DNA from: Vespa crabro
Taxonomy: Eukaryota > Arthropoda > Insecta > Hymenoptera > Vespidae
Reading direction: 5' to 3'
Assembly (NCBI RefSeq): GCF_910589235.1
Contig: NC_060978.1
Coordinates: 2,680,877-2,744,876, forward strand
DNA length: 64,000 bases
Shown: positions 23,272 to 35,281 of the stretch, in pieces
Layout: each line of letters starts with the position of its first letter
How positions within the stretch are numbered: the first letter of the stretch is position 1
Notes under the pieces: generated by a model
The model's database searches: none
What the model was told of the DNA's origin: nothing
The model's input: only the letters and a program-made list of their open reading frames with translations
Translations under genes and position numbers: made by a program

Positions 23272-23655
23272 GCGTCTCATTCGAACACGAAGGGTGCCCT
23301 CCTTCCGCAATTCAATTACCCACTTGGCGAGTCCACTTATATTTCTTGCCGGTCCCGCGAACAGTCCCGGCGACAACTTTTGGACAATACTTTTCCCGCT
23401 CGGAAGCTATTTCCGCTCAAGAGATCTCTCACTTTGCGCGACTCGAAAAGAGAAAGAAAGAAAGAAATAGAGAGGAAAGATGGAGGGGGAATGCGGGAAA
23501 GAACAACGGCTTGGACAACCACCACCACCATCACCACCATCACCAGCATCACCACCGGCACCGCTAATAGTAGTACATTGCTGTCTCTGCCTGTCTCTGC
23601 AGCTACCGCTTGCTTGCACGAGATCCATTATAACGATCTTTTTGTTCCCCAGTGA
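23272..23655 (+). CDS. candidate coding exon, 127 codons, unknown protein
   Basis: A long pyrimidine tract ends TTTCTTTCTTCAG (AG at 23270-23271). From 23272 the first frame is open for 127 codons to TGA at 23653-23655. The first 55 residues look complex (start ASHSNTKGALLPQFNYPLGE). They are followed by a Lys/Arg/Glu-rich stretch, a Thr/Ile stretch from an (ACC)n repeat, and the end NDLFVPQ. Caution: two other plus frames and several minus frames are also open, so low stop density from composition can explain it. A second acceptor-like site precedes 23152. No domain was recognised. Confidence 0.18.
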   Translation, partial: ASHSNTKGALLPQFNYPLGESTYISCRSREQSRRQLLDNTFPARKLFPLKRSLTLRDSKRERKKEIERKDGGGMRERTTAWTTTTTITTITSITTGTANSSTLLSLPVSAATACLHEIHYNDLFVPQ

Positions 23656-24284
23656 AGAAAAAGAGAGGAAGCTGCCTCGAGATGTAGGCTAAGGCCTTCT
23701 CTTTCTCTCTTTTTCTATATGTGTACCTTCGAACAAGGAACGCGTATCTACGATGGAAGCAAGTAAAAAGAAAAAGAGAAAAGGAGAGAACTCGAGCGCA
23801 CTCACGGTGGTGGATGCCAATTAACAGGAAGAAACGCGTTTTACTGCCTTCCATCGTGACGTTACTCGAATGTCTACGAATTTTACATTCCGCGCACGTC
23901 GTCGAACGGCATTGTGAGTTCAGTACGTTGATTCTCCTACGTTGAACCCACCGAGAGATCCTCACGAGTTTTCTCACTTTCGTAAATAGTTCTCCCGACT
24001 TCCGTACAACTTACAAGATTCTAAGAGTAAGAAAGAGAAAGGACACGTATAGAATTCTCGAATCACGTCGAATTTCACCAACCAGCTAGAAGACGTTCCT
24101 CTTACGTATCTATCCATCATCCCTTCCTTTCTCTCTCTTTCTCTCACTCTCCCTCCCTCTCTCTCTCTCTATTGTTTACAACGGATCAATCGTTAAACTA
24201 TGTCCTCGTAACCATTCATCGACTTCGACCTATCTATCTTTCAATGGAAAGTCCTCGATATCTAACATATATGTATACTTGTAA

Positions 24285-24339
<55 letters not shown>

Positions 24340-24500
24340 GGGACAGTTTACAAAGTCGAAGTAAAATGTAAAAGATGAAAAGTTAACTCTCTAACCAAAA
24401 TCCACCTCCATCTATTCCACTTTCTCGTAAAGGAGAAGTCGTACTTAATCTCATTAATCTATCTTGGACGCGATGCGCCGTAAACCTTCGTCTCTGGCTC
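23656..24500. other. CpG-richer segment grading to SSR
   Basis: Open in several frames to about 23980 with no supported reading. A (GA)n array lies at 24288-24334. No further gene evidence. Confidence 0.5.
24288..24334. repeat. (GA)n microsatellite
   Basis: A (GA)n tract of about 47 bases. Confidence 0.97.
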
Positions 24501-24621
24501 TTTGCTAATTAAGATTATAGCAATCTTTACTTCCGCGAAGTGTTTTGGCTTCGACGTCGCGAACTCATCCCTCCTACTATCCCTCTTTCTTTCTTCCTTG
24601 ACATCGGAGAGGATCGAGCAT

Positions 24622-24636
24622 CTTATCCAGGTAAGT
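24622..24636 (+). promoter_or_regulatory. near-consensus 5' splice site
   Basis: TATCCAG|GTAAGTGG matches the donor consensus closely, with the junction after 24630. Upstream is a pyrimidine-rich stretch (about 24563-24599), then about 30 non-pyrimidine bases. A short exon ending here is possible but undefined. Confidence 0.3.
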
Positions 24637-25689
24637 GGCTTTCCTTCTTCTTCTCCTCCTTCTTCTTCTCCTCCTCTTCTTCCTCCCTCTACTTCTTCAT
24701 CTCCTTCTCCTTTTACTCTCTAGTTTTATCATCCTAAAGCTCCTATAATGAAACGCTTGCTGGAAGAAAACAAGGACCACCTTTTCCTTCGAATTCCTCT
24801 TCTTTTTATTCTCTTTTTTCCTCGAGAGTCCCGTTAACGAACGAGAGCGGCAAGCGGTTTTTATGCCGAAATATCCGATGGCAGTAACTTGAAAACTCGC
24901 CACTCTATCGTTAAAGTACTTTTTAAACGGGACAAAAACATATTACAAAATTAACAAAAAATCCGTACCAAAAGGGGCTATGAAAAACGAGCTCTCTAAT
25001 ATACCGAAGCTTTCAAATCTGTCGTAAACAGAGACGAGATTTTCTTTTTCTTTTTTCTTTTTCACGTCAACAAAAATAGATGACGCATCCCTTTTTCTTC
25101 GTTAACTAAATATATTTCATTCATTTAAAATCGATACCTATTGTTATAAAGAATATATTATAAAAAAGAAGTAAATAAAAAAATAGTAACGTCGCAAGGA
25201 CACTAAAAACGTACGTATAGAAAAAAAAAATATATACTTTATTGGTTTCCTTGAAGTAAAAAGAAGAAAAAAGAAAGAAAGGAAAAGAAAGAGCATAAAA
25301 AAGAATACTCGATGAGTTTGCTCCAAGAAACTGACACTAAACTCGCTCGAATAGACTCTTTCGATTTAAACATCGAAATCGTTGGTTGCTCCTTTTACGC
25401 TCGTCAATAAACACATACACGCAAACACGGAAACGCAATTGCGTGGAGGTAACAGATGTAATCTACTTAATCGAAATTTTCTTACGTATCCCTTCCCTTA
25501 CGTTGAAACGAATACGCGATAGTACGAAGAAACGATATTTTCGTGAAAGACCATTTTCACCGAGGACGAGGACAGCAAATACAATTACGAGTTGGTTCGC
25601 GATCATTCGTTGAATGCAACATACGCAGACGTAGACACACGCATACGTAGATACTCTTTTATTCGGTCACATATACAAACGTTATACGA

Positions 25690-25691
<2 letters not shown>

Positions 25692-25741
<50 letters not shown>
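25692..25741. repeat. (TC)n microsatellite
   Basis: A pure (TC)n tract of about 50 bases. Confidence 0.97.
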
Positions 25742-25743
<2 letters not shown>

Positions 25744-26248
25744 TTTTACTACGTTTCGAAGCAATTTTCGGAGAGTCCGACGAAATTCCACAAAGTCGAG
25801 ATTCGAGCAAAGCTCGTCCTTCTTTTTTTTCTTTTTTTTTTATATCTCGAGAAGATGGTTAGAGACGTAGGTACGAGTAAGTCTAAAAGAAAGAGAGACA
25901 GACAGAAACAGATGGATAAAAGGAGAAGTAGAGAAGGGTGAAAAGGGGGAGAGAGAGAGAGAGAGAGAAAAGGAAAAGCTGTTAAGAAGGATGAAAACGA
26001 GAGAAGGGTTGCTTAGTGGTGTAAAGAAGCTAATTAATGATAATTACGAACGCGGAAAATCTTAGGTTGGGTTCTTCAGAATTTAACATGGCTTAGAAGC
26101 AGCTCGTATATACAAAAAATCTGGTACGCAAATTAAACAATATCCATTCGCTAGAATGAACGAGTATTTAATTAACAACGTACTCGTTGGACGTTCGACG
26201 GAGAATCTAAAAAAAAAAAGAAACAAGAAAAAGGAAGAATATATAAAA

Positions 26249-26253
<5 letters not shown>

Positions 26254-26322
<69 letters not shown>
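26254..26322. repeat. compound (TA)n-(GA)n microsatellite
   Basis: About 42 bases of TA change directly into about 27 bases of GA. Confidence 0.97.
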
Positions 26323-26325
<3 letters not shown>

Positions 26326-26480
26326 TAAAATTGAAACATAAATAATTTACGATAATTTGTTCGGTCAGAAATTATTGTTTGGCAGCTATTATCATAGTTG
26401 AAAATTATTATCGACAAAGCTAAATTTCTGATCAAAGAGTGTCAGAAATTCGAAAACTGATGAACCGAGAACGCTTTTCA

Positions 26481-27507
26481 AAGACAGAGATACAACTAAT
26501 GAATGACGATAATGATAGGATTACAATTGCGAAAGTCCATCATTTGATTTCCATTAGATACGCCCGAAGCTTAATGAATCAACGCGCATTAACCACCTGA
26601 AGGCGATTATAATCTGAATAATTCGTATCAATTTGTGATAATGATTTCCAATCGGATTAGAAGTGATATGTAGATAGATATGTATCAGGTGTTCGTTCGA
26701 TCACAATTGAAGAAATTTCGTTCTCGTATAACTATAAAAATGAAGTCTTTCTCTTTTCTCTCTCTCTCTCTCTTCGTTTTTCTTTTCATTTACTTCTTCT
26801 TTTACGAGAAATCTGAATTAGTATGACTACGTTATAACTATATAATTTTTATGATATGTCACCTACAAACAAATTTCTTTTCAACGAGTTTGTGGCTCAA
26901 TAAAGAAATAATACTCTTATGTAGATATTTCCTAGAAATAAGAATTATCGCCTAGATTATTGTCGTTTCTCTCAGGAATTTCACATTTAAGATTAAATGT
27001 AATTTTCATTAATTAACGTTTCGTTATTTCGAACATGCAATGTCGTCGTAAACTTATCGAGTTCATCAAGCTAGATTCACGATAAGTGATAAATGCAAAT
27101 TCAACGAAGTTTTATTAAGAGCTATAAAATGAAAATGAAAAAGAAAAAGAAAAAGAAAAAAAAAGAAAAAAGAAACAAAACAAAAACAAAAAAGGAAAGG
27201 TACGAACATTAATTATTCAAGAGAGATAAAATAATTTTATAGGTGTACGATAAATTGAAATAATCATTTTTACACGTATATACAAAAGAAATTATATACG
27301 ACATAATTCTAAAACATAAATTAATAATCGTAACTTTGATTAAATGCCAATAAAATGATTTTTAAAATTTGATCAAATCATTGGCATATGTAAATATGTA
27401 AAAGTACAATAGTATCTATCGATTTGCTTTTCCCAATAAAATATCTAAAACATCAATATTGAAATGAAATTCAGTAATGATATGAATCGTGATTAGTAGG
27501 ATGTTGG

Positions 27508-27550
<43 letters not shown>

Positions 27551-28490
27551 GGTGACATAAAAAGATTTCGATGACGATAGCTACGATTGAAATGTCAACC
27601 AATCCTCGTATACGTCGATAATACGATGACACTTGCATCGCGAACGACGGTAATTAACGTGGGTGCTGGATGATTCCAATTCGTGAAACTTGATGAATCC
27701 ACATCCATCGGAGGCTCGAGTGTCATGAATGAAATCGCTAACGTACTTTCATCAAGAGGGAAGATTAGCTGTATGGAGATTAAAAGAGAATGCGAAAGAT
27801 AGAGAAAGAGAAAGAGATAGGGACGTGGAAAGAGGATTTTCTCAAATACCAAAAGGATTCTTTCGCAAGTATGCACGAATAGTTTGACTCTGGTTAAATC
27901 TGCTAGAATCCTCTCGACGAGTTAAGTCTAGATAGTATTAACTGAACAAGATAATAGTGAGTTAGTAGTATGCGCTGCATAGTCTCTCTCTCTCTCTCTC
28001 TCTCCTTTATTTTTTTTTTTATATAAAACATAACGAAATCAAATACAAGAGTAATAAAGTCAAACGTTGCAACGTACATCAAGAATTGAAGAGAGAATCT
28101 ATATCTCGATAAAGGTATACATTTATCGTCTTGTCTCTTTCCCTTTTTTTTTTTTTTTTTTTTTTTAATTAATTTAGAAAAAGAAAAGAACAACAAAAAA
28201 AAAAAGAAGAAGAAAAGAAAAGAGGAAAAAGTTTCTTTTTGAAATTTTTCTTTTTCTTTTTCCAAAAAGAGACTTGTTATATCGTGTAAATTAAATGGGA
28301 CTTCATTACGAAACGAATGACGGACAACGTTAACGAGGAACGGCCATCGGCACTTTATGAAATTTCATTAAGCGTAATAATCATTAGCCGAGTTCCCCCG
28401 TGTCGATGATGATGATACAAAAACAATTGGTTCTACTTTAATGACCATGCTATCGAGGCGTAACGTAACATCGATAATATTGATAACATT
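26481..28490. other. AT-rich DNA with repeat-free, regulatory-like stretches
   Basis: The 26490-26690 and 28290-28480 stretches are free of microsatellites, of balanced composition, and hold several ATTA/TAAT cores and a CACCTG E-box (26596-26601). This looks like intronic regulatory DNA but cannot be shown without conservation. Between them are A-rich tracts (27130-27200), (TA)n at 27511-27548 and T/A runs at 28010-28260. Confidence 0.4.
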
Positions 28491-28496
28491 CGATAA

Positions 28497-28772
28497 TTAC
28501 GGGCCATCGTAGCGTTCGGCTTTTCTGATTCTATGCTCGAAATAGAGGTTGCTTTTGGAACCGCGAAAGTGTACACTCGCGAGCAATTTGCGAAAAGTGC
28601 CGAGAATTGTGCTACTTTGTGATGTTGTCTGTCGTATAGTATAATAAAATGGAAATAATTGACCTCGAGAATCGTACGGGTGTATGTATATCATTGAATT
28701 CTTGAGAGAATAAATTATTGTTACAACGACCATTATAATTATTAACAAAACGTTACTATTATGACGTTTCAA
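28497..28772 (-). other. unassigned 91-codon ORF with N-terminal hydrophobic segment
   Basis: The minus frame is low in repeats. A hydrophobic stretch (NVLLIIIMVVVTIIYSL) near the N-terminus could be a signal anchor. It is followed by about 65 polar, basic residues ending RYDGP. The frame opens with TTG, and the first in-frame ATG falls inside the hydrophobic stretch (MVVVTIIYSL). It could be a microprotein ORF or chance, and no family was recognised. Confidence 0.15.
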
Positions 28773-29792
28773 TGATCTTATAAACGAAATAATTAATTAA
28801 AAAATGTATCTATGTATTTGGTATTAATACTTACGGAAATTATTACGAACGTAGAAATACGTCTAGCAGGTATGAATGCTCCAAGCTAACTGACTCGTAC
28901 GTACGTACATACAATGAAAATCCGACATCATATCGTCCTTGGATATTGTTTACACATCGAAACATTGATTCGACTTTGTCGAACTTCTAAAGTATATATA
29001 TATATATATATATCAATAAAAACATAGAACGTTCTTTTAGGAAGTCTCTTGAATGTCTGTAAATATACATTTCGTACAATATTATATTACTTTTGTTTTT
29101 TTCTTTCTTTAGTAATATCTTTAGTGTACAATAATACAATTACTGTATTAATTTTGTCTGACCGATTAAATCTTTTTTTTTTTTTTTTTAATCACTGAAT
29201 CGCGTATTTTTTTAATGATGATAATACGTCCTAATGGTTAATTAATGTATTCTGGAAAAGCTTTGACGAATAAATTTTCCAAATGGTAAAGCGAAATAAA
29301 AAAGCTTTTGAGCTTACGAGTAGGAAAGTCAGATTAGTTGAAATTCGTGAAAAAAAAAAGTTTGTTCCTATGGCTGGATGTTTACGATCCTTTTTCCTAG
29401 TAGTCACGAGGCCACATTCAGGACATTCGACCTCCGGGCCATGATTAATCTCCCACCCATTTCCCTAACGTTTTCACTCTTCTCTCTCTCTCTCTTTCTT
29501 TCTCTCTTTTTACTCTCGTCTACTTTTCCAAAAGTGTATCATATAATGACAAAATAGTTTGATGAGAACGAAAAGTGGCGCACTTTTTTTTAAATGACTC
29601 GCATAAAATACGAAATAAATTTTAACATCAAAGGTACTTTATGTTGTTAATCATTAAAAAAAAAAAAAAGAATATTTCGTTGATATTATAAAGATGAAAA
29701 AAAAAGAAATGTTAATTAAAACTTTCATAAATTTTCAATCGTATTTAGTTATATCGTTTGAATATTTTCGTTTCTTTTTTACAATGTACATA

Positions 29793-29829
<37 letters not shown>

Positions 29830-30149
29830 AACAATTATATAGCCTCTTCCTTTATCGCCTAGAAAATTTATTATGTTTCTTTGGAAGACGGTGGTGCAAA
29901 CGCGTTATAATATTCTTGCGAGTGTTAAGAGTTAAAAGTAACTATTGAAATGACGTCAACAGAAAGTTATTAGCCCGAGATGAGAGAATTAGAAAACGAA
30001 TAAGTCCGTCTGAAGTTTCAAAGACGTGTTAATCTTCTTGAGACTAAGTTGATGTCCATCATAATCTCGTCTCTCCAGCTTGCATTCCATAGATTCTCAG
30101 TGCCTGCTGAGATCTCTCGTATGCCGCTAATTATTAATGTTTCGAGTGA
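28773..30149. other. AT-rich spacer
   Basis: (TA)n at 28996-29012, a T run near 29172-29189, A32 at 29796-29827, and a repeat-free GC-richer stretch at 29370-29475 with ATTAATC. No gene was recognised. Confidence 0.65.
29796..29827. repeat. A32 homopolymer
   Basis: A run of about 32 A. I found no target-site duplication or retroelement body beside it, so I do not call it a retrotransposon tail. Confidence 0.9.
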
Positions 30150-30162
30150 AGCCAGCCACCAA

Positions 30163-30207
<45 letters not shown>

Positions 30208-30235
30208 TAGCCAGTCAACCAACCAACCAACCAGG
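30150..30235. repeat. (CCAG)n-(CCAA)n tetranucleotide array
   Basis: About twelve CCAG units are followed by four CCAA units. The reverse-complement motif family, TGGC/TGGT, forms a second array at 38896-39005. Confidence 0.95.
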
Positions 30236-31210
30236 CTCTGGCCTATCTGCCTGCCTGCGAGCCAGCCTGGCTACCGAGTCCAAAGTGCTTAAGGCTGGAT
30301 AAAGGGAATTCAGCCGAGCGAATTAGTTTCAGTAGGATTAATCGTGTTCGCGGTTAGGTTAACCGCAGAGTTCTGCTACATTCGACGAAACGGAACTGGT
30401 CTCCTCTTGTCGGGTCTCTTCGTAGCTCTCTCTCTCTCTCTCTTTCACTCTTTCTGTCTCTCTCTTTTTTTCTCTGCCTTTTTCTCTTTTCAAAGCAACC
30501 TTCGCAGCTTGATATGTCACGACTTCATTACACGTCTCATGAATTTTATAGAAGCTCTGGAAAGGATAAGAGAGAGAGAGAGAGAGAGAGAGAAATTGGT
30601 AAAAGCAGAAGCAACGGTAGTAGCAGAAGAAGACGGTAGTAGCTTTCAACCAACTCAAGGTGTTGGACAACCAACCAACTTATCACCGTTCGGTTGTGCC
30701 AAAATCTAAAACTTTCTTAGAACTGGCTATTCGGACTAGCCAAAACCATGGCGGTTTATCTTTCTCTAACTCGACGAAAGTAAACAAGAAAAAAACGATA
30801 TCGCCAAGAAGTTTTATCACTTCCAAAGTTCCTCATCTAATGTTCTTCTCCTTCCCCTCTTCCACCTCATATTTCTCGCACTTTTCCAATATCACGCATA
30901 TATTATTTATCGTTTTTTCATTATACATAATACAGGTATATTATGATGAACATTGGAAACAAGTAATGAAGAATTTTCTTTGAAATCTTTCTCTCTCGCT
31001 TTATCCATCTCTCTCGTATAAAAACCACCCCTTCATTTACTATAATTACACTGTGACAAATTCTTCTCTCTACGCGAGAAGGACGAAGGAAAGAAAAAAA
31101 GAAAAACAAAAAGTAATGAAAAAAAAAAAAAAAGAGAGAGAAAAGAGAAAAGAGAAATAGAAAACGACGAGACGACGAGTTTCGCTAAAGGGGATCGTTA
31201 CGAAACCGAA
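30236..31210. other. mixed segment with weak exon-like signals
   Basis: Just past the array, CTGCCTGCC and GCCAGCCTGGC palindromes occur. The frame at 30344-30709 contains SSR-coded Ser/Leu and Arg/Glu runs. A weak acceptor (AATACAG, about 30935) is followed in frame by 15 codons (VYYDEHWKQVMKNFL) and a stop. This is too short to support. Confidence 0.4.
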
Positions 31211-31615
31211 GTGAAAGATCGAGAAAAACGAAGGTCCGGGACTCGTCTCGGGAGTCTAGTCGCACGGATTCCTTTAATTAAAAAGAGTAACAAGCGGTTA
31301 GTGAAGTGGAAGGAAATAGGAGGAGTTGATGATATTCGACTCGTTACTTTTAGGTTTGTTTCTCCTTGTTTCTCGCCTCCTGAGAAGATCTCGAAAGATC
31401 TATCGTTTTTATGTCGCGCGACGCGATGTACTTACTCACTCCTTTCCCATCACATCCTTCCTCTTTTTCCTTTTTTTTTTTTTTCACTTTTCATTTTCGT
31501 CCTTACAGTGACCCTTAATCAGCGACCTCGACGATCTGATAATTACTTGTCGCGTACAAGCAAAATTTCATTTCTATACGGGCGTCGTCTTGGCGATGAA
31601 GAAAACGAGAATTAA
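31211..31615 (+). other. unassigned frame with possible 81-bp internal intron
   Basis: The frame is open for 134 codons with no internal ATG. Its Phe-rich centre coincides with an intron-like segment: a weak donor at 31428 (GTACTT), then a long T/C tract and a strong acceptor CCTTACAG at 31501-31508. The segment is 81 bases, so removal keeps frame. The tail, TLNQRPRRSDNYLSRTSK onward, ends in an acidic run. A FLYGRR string resembles a Gly-Arg-Arg amidation site, but no signal peptide exists in this frame, so a neuropeptide call is not supported. Confidence 0.13.
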
Positions 31616-32477
31616 AAGAAACAGAGAGACAGAGAGAGAAAGAGATAAAGAAAGAAAAAGAGAGAGAGAGAGAGAGAGACTAACTGGTCCCTACTTGCGA
31701 CTTCTCCAGACGGTCGAGACTATGCTAAGGAAGAAAATTGAGTCTGCAAATGTTAAAGCATAAGTATATTTGAGTACACGAAGGCGAATGCACGATAAGG
31801 AGGAAAGAAGAAAAAGGTAAATCTATAGAAAAGAGAGAGAGAGAGAGAGAGAGAGAAGAAAAGAAAAAAAGAAAGAGAAACATAAAACTATCCGGTAGCT
31901 TGAAAACCCGATAAAACGAGCGAGAGATAGAGAGACAAGGCGAGTTTCGAGAGAAACCCATAGTGAAAGAGAGAAAGAGAGAAAGAGAGAGAGAGAGAGA
32001 AAAGTCGAGGGTCTGAGGTGCTACGAATTAAGGGGGACTTCGTTAGAACGTTGTAATAATTACCGCAACGTTCGCAATTTTAAATGTTGCCCGTAAGTAC
32101 ACCCCTGTGAAATTGCGCCGTGAAAATTTCTCGCTCGCGAAGAAAGGAAAGATAGAAAGAAAGAGAAAGATAAAGAAAATGAGAGAAAGAGGGAAAAAGA
32201 GAGAGAGAGAGAGAGAAAAGCGTGAACTCGACGAGACATCGACTTTCGCGAGTACCATCGGAGTCGTTATTGCTAACGGCCACAGGATAAAACGCAAACT
32301 CCACCACTCTTTCTGACCTTTCTCTTTTCTCCTCCTTCTCCTCTTATTTTCACTTCTCATCGTTGTCATCTCCTTGTTACACAATGATTCGAGATATCCT
32401 CTCTGTGGTTTTTTTCTTTTTTACTTTCCACCAATCTCCACTATTTTCTTCGTCCTTTCGACTATGTCTATACGTTT

Positions 32478-32508
<31 letters not shown>

Positions 32509-33160
32509 GTTGCGTTCATTCACAGTTTGTTTTTTTCTTTTTCTCATTTTCTTTTATTTCGTCTTTCATCCTTTTTCTTTTTTCTTTTTTTTTTTTTTTC
32601 TTTTTTTTGTTATTTATTCTCTTTCTTTTTCATATTTTTCATGTCGACAAAATAAAGGAAACGTACGAATGAACGAATAAGAATAATAAAAAAAACGAAT
32701 GCGAATTAATAAAACTTCCAATTGAAACACGGTTCTTTGTCTTACTTTTTCACAGAACAACAGTTAAATGACGATAGAAATTCGTATGAATTGTATTGTC
32801 TATTGTTTTGGCAAAGAATATTTCGAATAACACGCGGGGAACATGTGAAGCGTACAAAGTACGATATAACATGATTATTTATCGAGAGTTACAATGCATG
32901 GGGGGGGGGGATGATATAGATAAAATATATGTAAAAGAAGAAGCGTATCAAAAGGATGCAATGATTCATAAAATATGTGAAAACGAACGAAATCAATTAT
33001 GATAATGAAACAATTTTACGGAACATTGCCACATTACATATAATTGGCAATTCATACTTTTAATAAAATCAAAAGGATATTAAAAAAAAAAAAACAAAGA
33101 AAAAACAAAAAAAAAAACAAAGAAAAAAAACAGGATGAAAGAAAAAGAAAAATAAAAGAA
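31616..33160. other. SSR-dense spacer
   Basis: (GA)n at about 31650-31680, 31834-31857 and 31964-32000, (TC)n at about 32480-32502, T/C-rich DNA to 32640, G11 at 32900-32910 and A-rich DNA at 33080-33180. Frames here are Ser/Leu, Phe or Arg/Glu translations of the repeats. Confidence 0.7.
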
Positions 33161-35281
33161 AGAAAAGAAATGAAAAATGGAAAGGAAAGCTTGCTTTTTC
33201 ATCTCGAATAAGTCGAAAATATTTTTTCAACGAAGTTCTGCTCACTTGATCAGTGCACGCACAGCCAACCGCTCGCGAAATGCTGTTAACATATTTCATC
33301 GGTTTCGTAAAGTGCCGTATGGAGTACCGTATCGAGTGCCGAGCATGTTCTCTACCGTGGTTGCGAACGGAATATACATATACATATATAATATATATAT
33401 ATATATATACATACACGTACACGCACATACGTAAATACATACGCACACAGTCGATAGATAAAATGCAGAACCCACGAACTCTCTATATACATTCGCGTAT
33501 ACGTACGCATATTCACGCATATTCTACGCATGCGTTTTACGTAACGTGCATATATCATATGATACGAGAGTAGCACTTTTTTTCGGCAGTGAGAAGAGCT
33601 GAAAAGTATAGTAACCTAGTCCTGCATTGCTTCTCTCGTAAGTATAAAGAGAGAGGGAAGAGAGAGAGAGAGAGAAAGAGAAGACACATATAGACACATA
33701 GATACACACACACACATACGAATAGTGTGGTGAATTTGCCGACGTTGCGTCTATCGAAGCTCAGCCCCGAAAGTGCTTTCGTTGCCTACGAGAGAACGCA
33801 TACGTGGATTGACACTGATGGATGATAATAGGAGCGAAATCTTGTTATGGCCAATTCCGAAGTGAACATTTTTTTCTCTCTCTCTCTCTCTCTCTCCCTC
33901 TCTCCCTCTCCTTCCTTCATCCAAAATTTTGTTCAAGCAATATTCCGAGAGAGAGACTATCGACGAGAGTATAGGAACTTGATATTGTGGTGAACTTTGA
34001 AGAGAGGATATTAATAAATGGGAAGTGTACACGTTGTTGTTAGTGTGAGAAATAGGTCGCCCAATATAGTTTCTTCTTCTTCTTTTATCTTCTTCTCTTT
34101 AGTTTTTTATTTTTCTACGCTATAAAATATATTTCAGTTACACTTACGTGTGAATATAAAAGTAATATTATTTAATGGAGAAATAATTCTTTTCACTTTT
34201 CCGAAAGCTTTAATTGACATAAGTATGAGGAAGAACGAAATTAAAACTAAATTAAATTTATATCTATGATATTTAAATTAATAAAAATTTATGTTTAATA
34301 TATAGAATTAAGTAATCATATATGAACACTAGAAAATTAATTTTGTTAATTCGAAATGATGAATGATCCTGTAACGACGCTCATTTTATTATCCCGTTTG
34401 AAAACGATATAAATAAATTGTGCAAATGTGAAAGCAAATATCCCCTAGTTAACGTTGATCCCGTGTGAAAAATACATCAGTTAAATTTTCAGTAACGCCA
34501 AAACGATTTCACATCAGTTACATTGCTTACCAACCTCCACTCGCCGTTAACTCTTTATGTTATTGAATTAATGATATTTATGGTTTCGAACGAGCACGAC
34601 TGCATGTTTAAAAATTTCAATCTTAATTCCGATCGATATCAACCATAAATATAATTTCAAAAGGTAAGTCGATCGATTGCTTTTCCTTTCTTTTAATTTT
34701 TTTTATTAAAAATTAAGTAACATAATCTTATCGCGTATAATACGTACGTAAGAGATTTCATTAATTGCGTATTTGAGAAATAAAAGATCTTTATCGTATA
34801 TCAACAAATATTATTTTATAATTCGTCGACGAATTTTTATTGAGGGAAAAAACTTGTTTCCTTTTTTTTTCTCTTTTTTATTTTTTTTTTTTTTTATTTA
34901 TTTATTTTTTTTTTTTTATTTTTCGTTTACGGACTTTGATCAAACTCTTTTTGACCCTAGATGAAAATAGAAAGATAAAAAAGGGAGAGAAAGAGAGAGA
35001 AAGAGAGAAAGAAGGGGAAAAGTAGAGAAAGAAGTAGATCGAAGCTGCTCCCAATAAATCAATGAATAGTAAACGAAAGTACTGACGGAACGAGCTCGTC
35101 AAGCGGCCACCGCTTCGTTAAAATATTCAGCGTACTCTGGGTTCTGCAAACACGTGACTTTGGCGTATCGTCAACGAACAGAGAGAAGAGAGGGTGAAAG
35201 GCGACTTTCGGTGGTGGTAGCGATGGTGGTAACATTCATTCGGGAAAGATAATTTGTCGTCTGGTCGAAAAGTCAAATTCG
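33161..35281. other. AT-rich spacer with one GC-richer stretch
   Basis: 33230-33370 is CpG-richer and repeat-free. TA and CATACA repeats follow to about 33440. Short GA, CA and TC tracts lie at 33650-33905. 34340-34660 is repeat-free with two exact copies of ACATCAGTTA (34474-34483 and 34511-34520). T-rich DNA lies at 34860-34920. No gene was recognised. Confidence 0.6.

Larger units (their letters stand above)
24640..26480. other. spacer with microsatellites
   Basis: CTT/CTC-rich tract at 24645-24720, A/T-rich DNA at 24900-25330, (TC)n at 25692-25741, short (GA)n at about 25950-25970, and (TA)n-(GA)n at 26254-26322. A frame at 25386-25613 has no ATG start and is not recognised. Confidence 0.65.

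Noticed and set aside
29796..29827. A32 run (also A32 at 50423 and T31 at 15188) as a possible SINE or LINE tail.
   Set aside because: No target-site duplication, no promoter boxes and no element body beside any of them.
31560..31615. FLYGRR string suggesting an amidated neuropeptide.
   Set aside because: The frame has no signal peptide or ATG, only one such site, and no match to a neuropeptide family I know.
33069..33446. 125-codon minus frame with Phe-rich C-terminus.
   Set aside because: Its ends are translations of a TA/CATA repeat and an A-rich tract. Only a short middle is complex.
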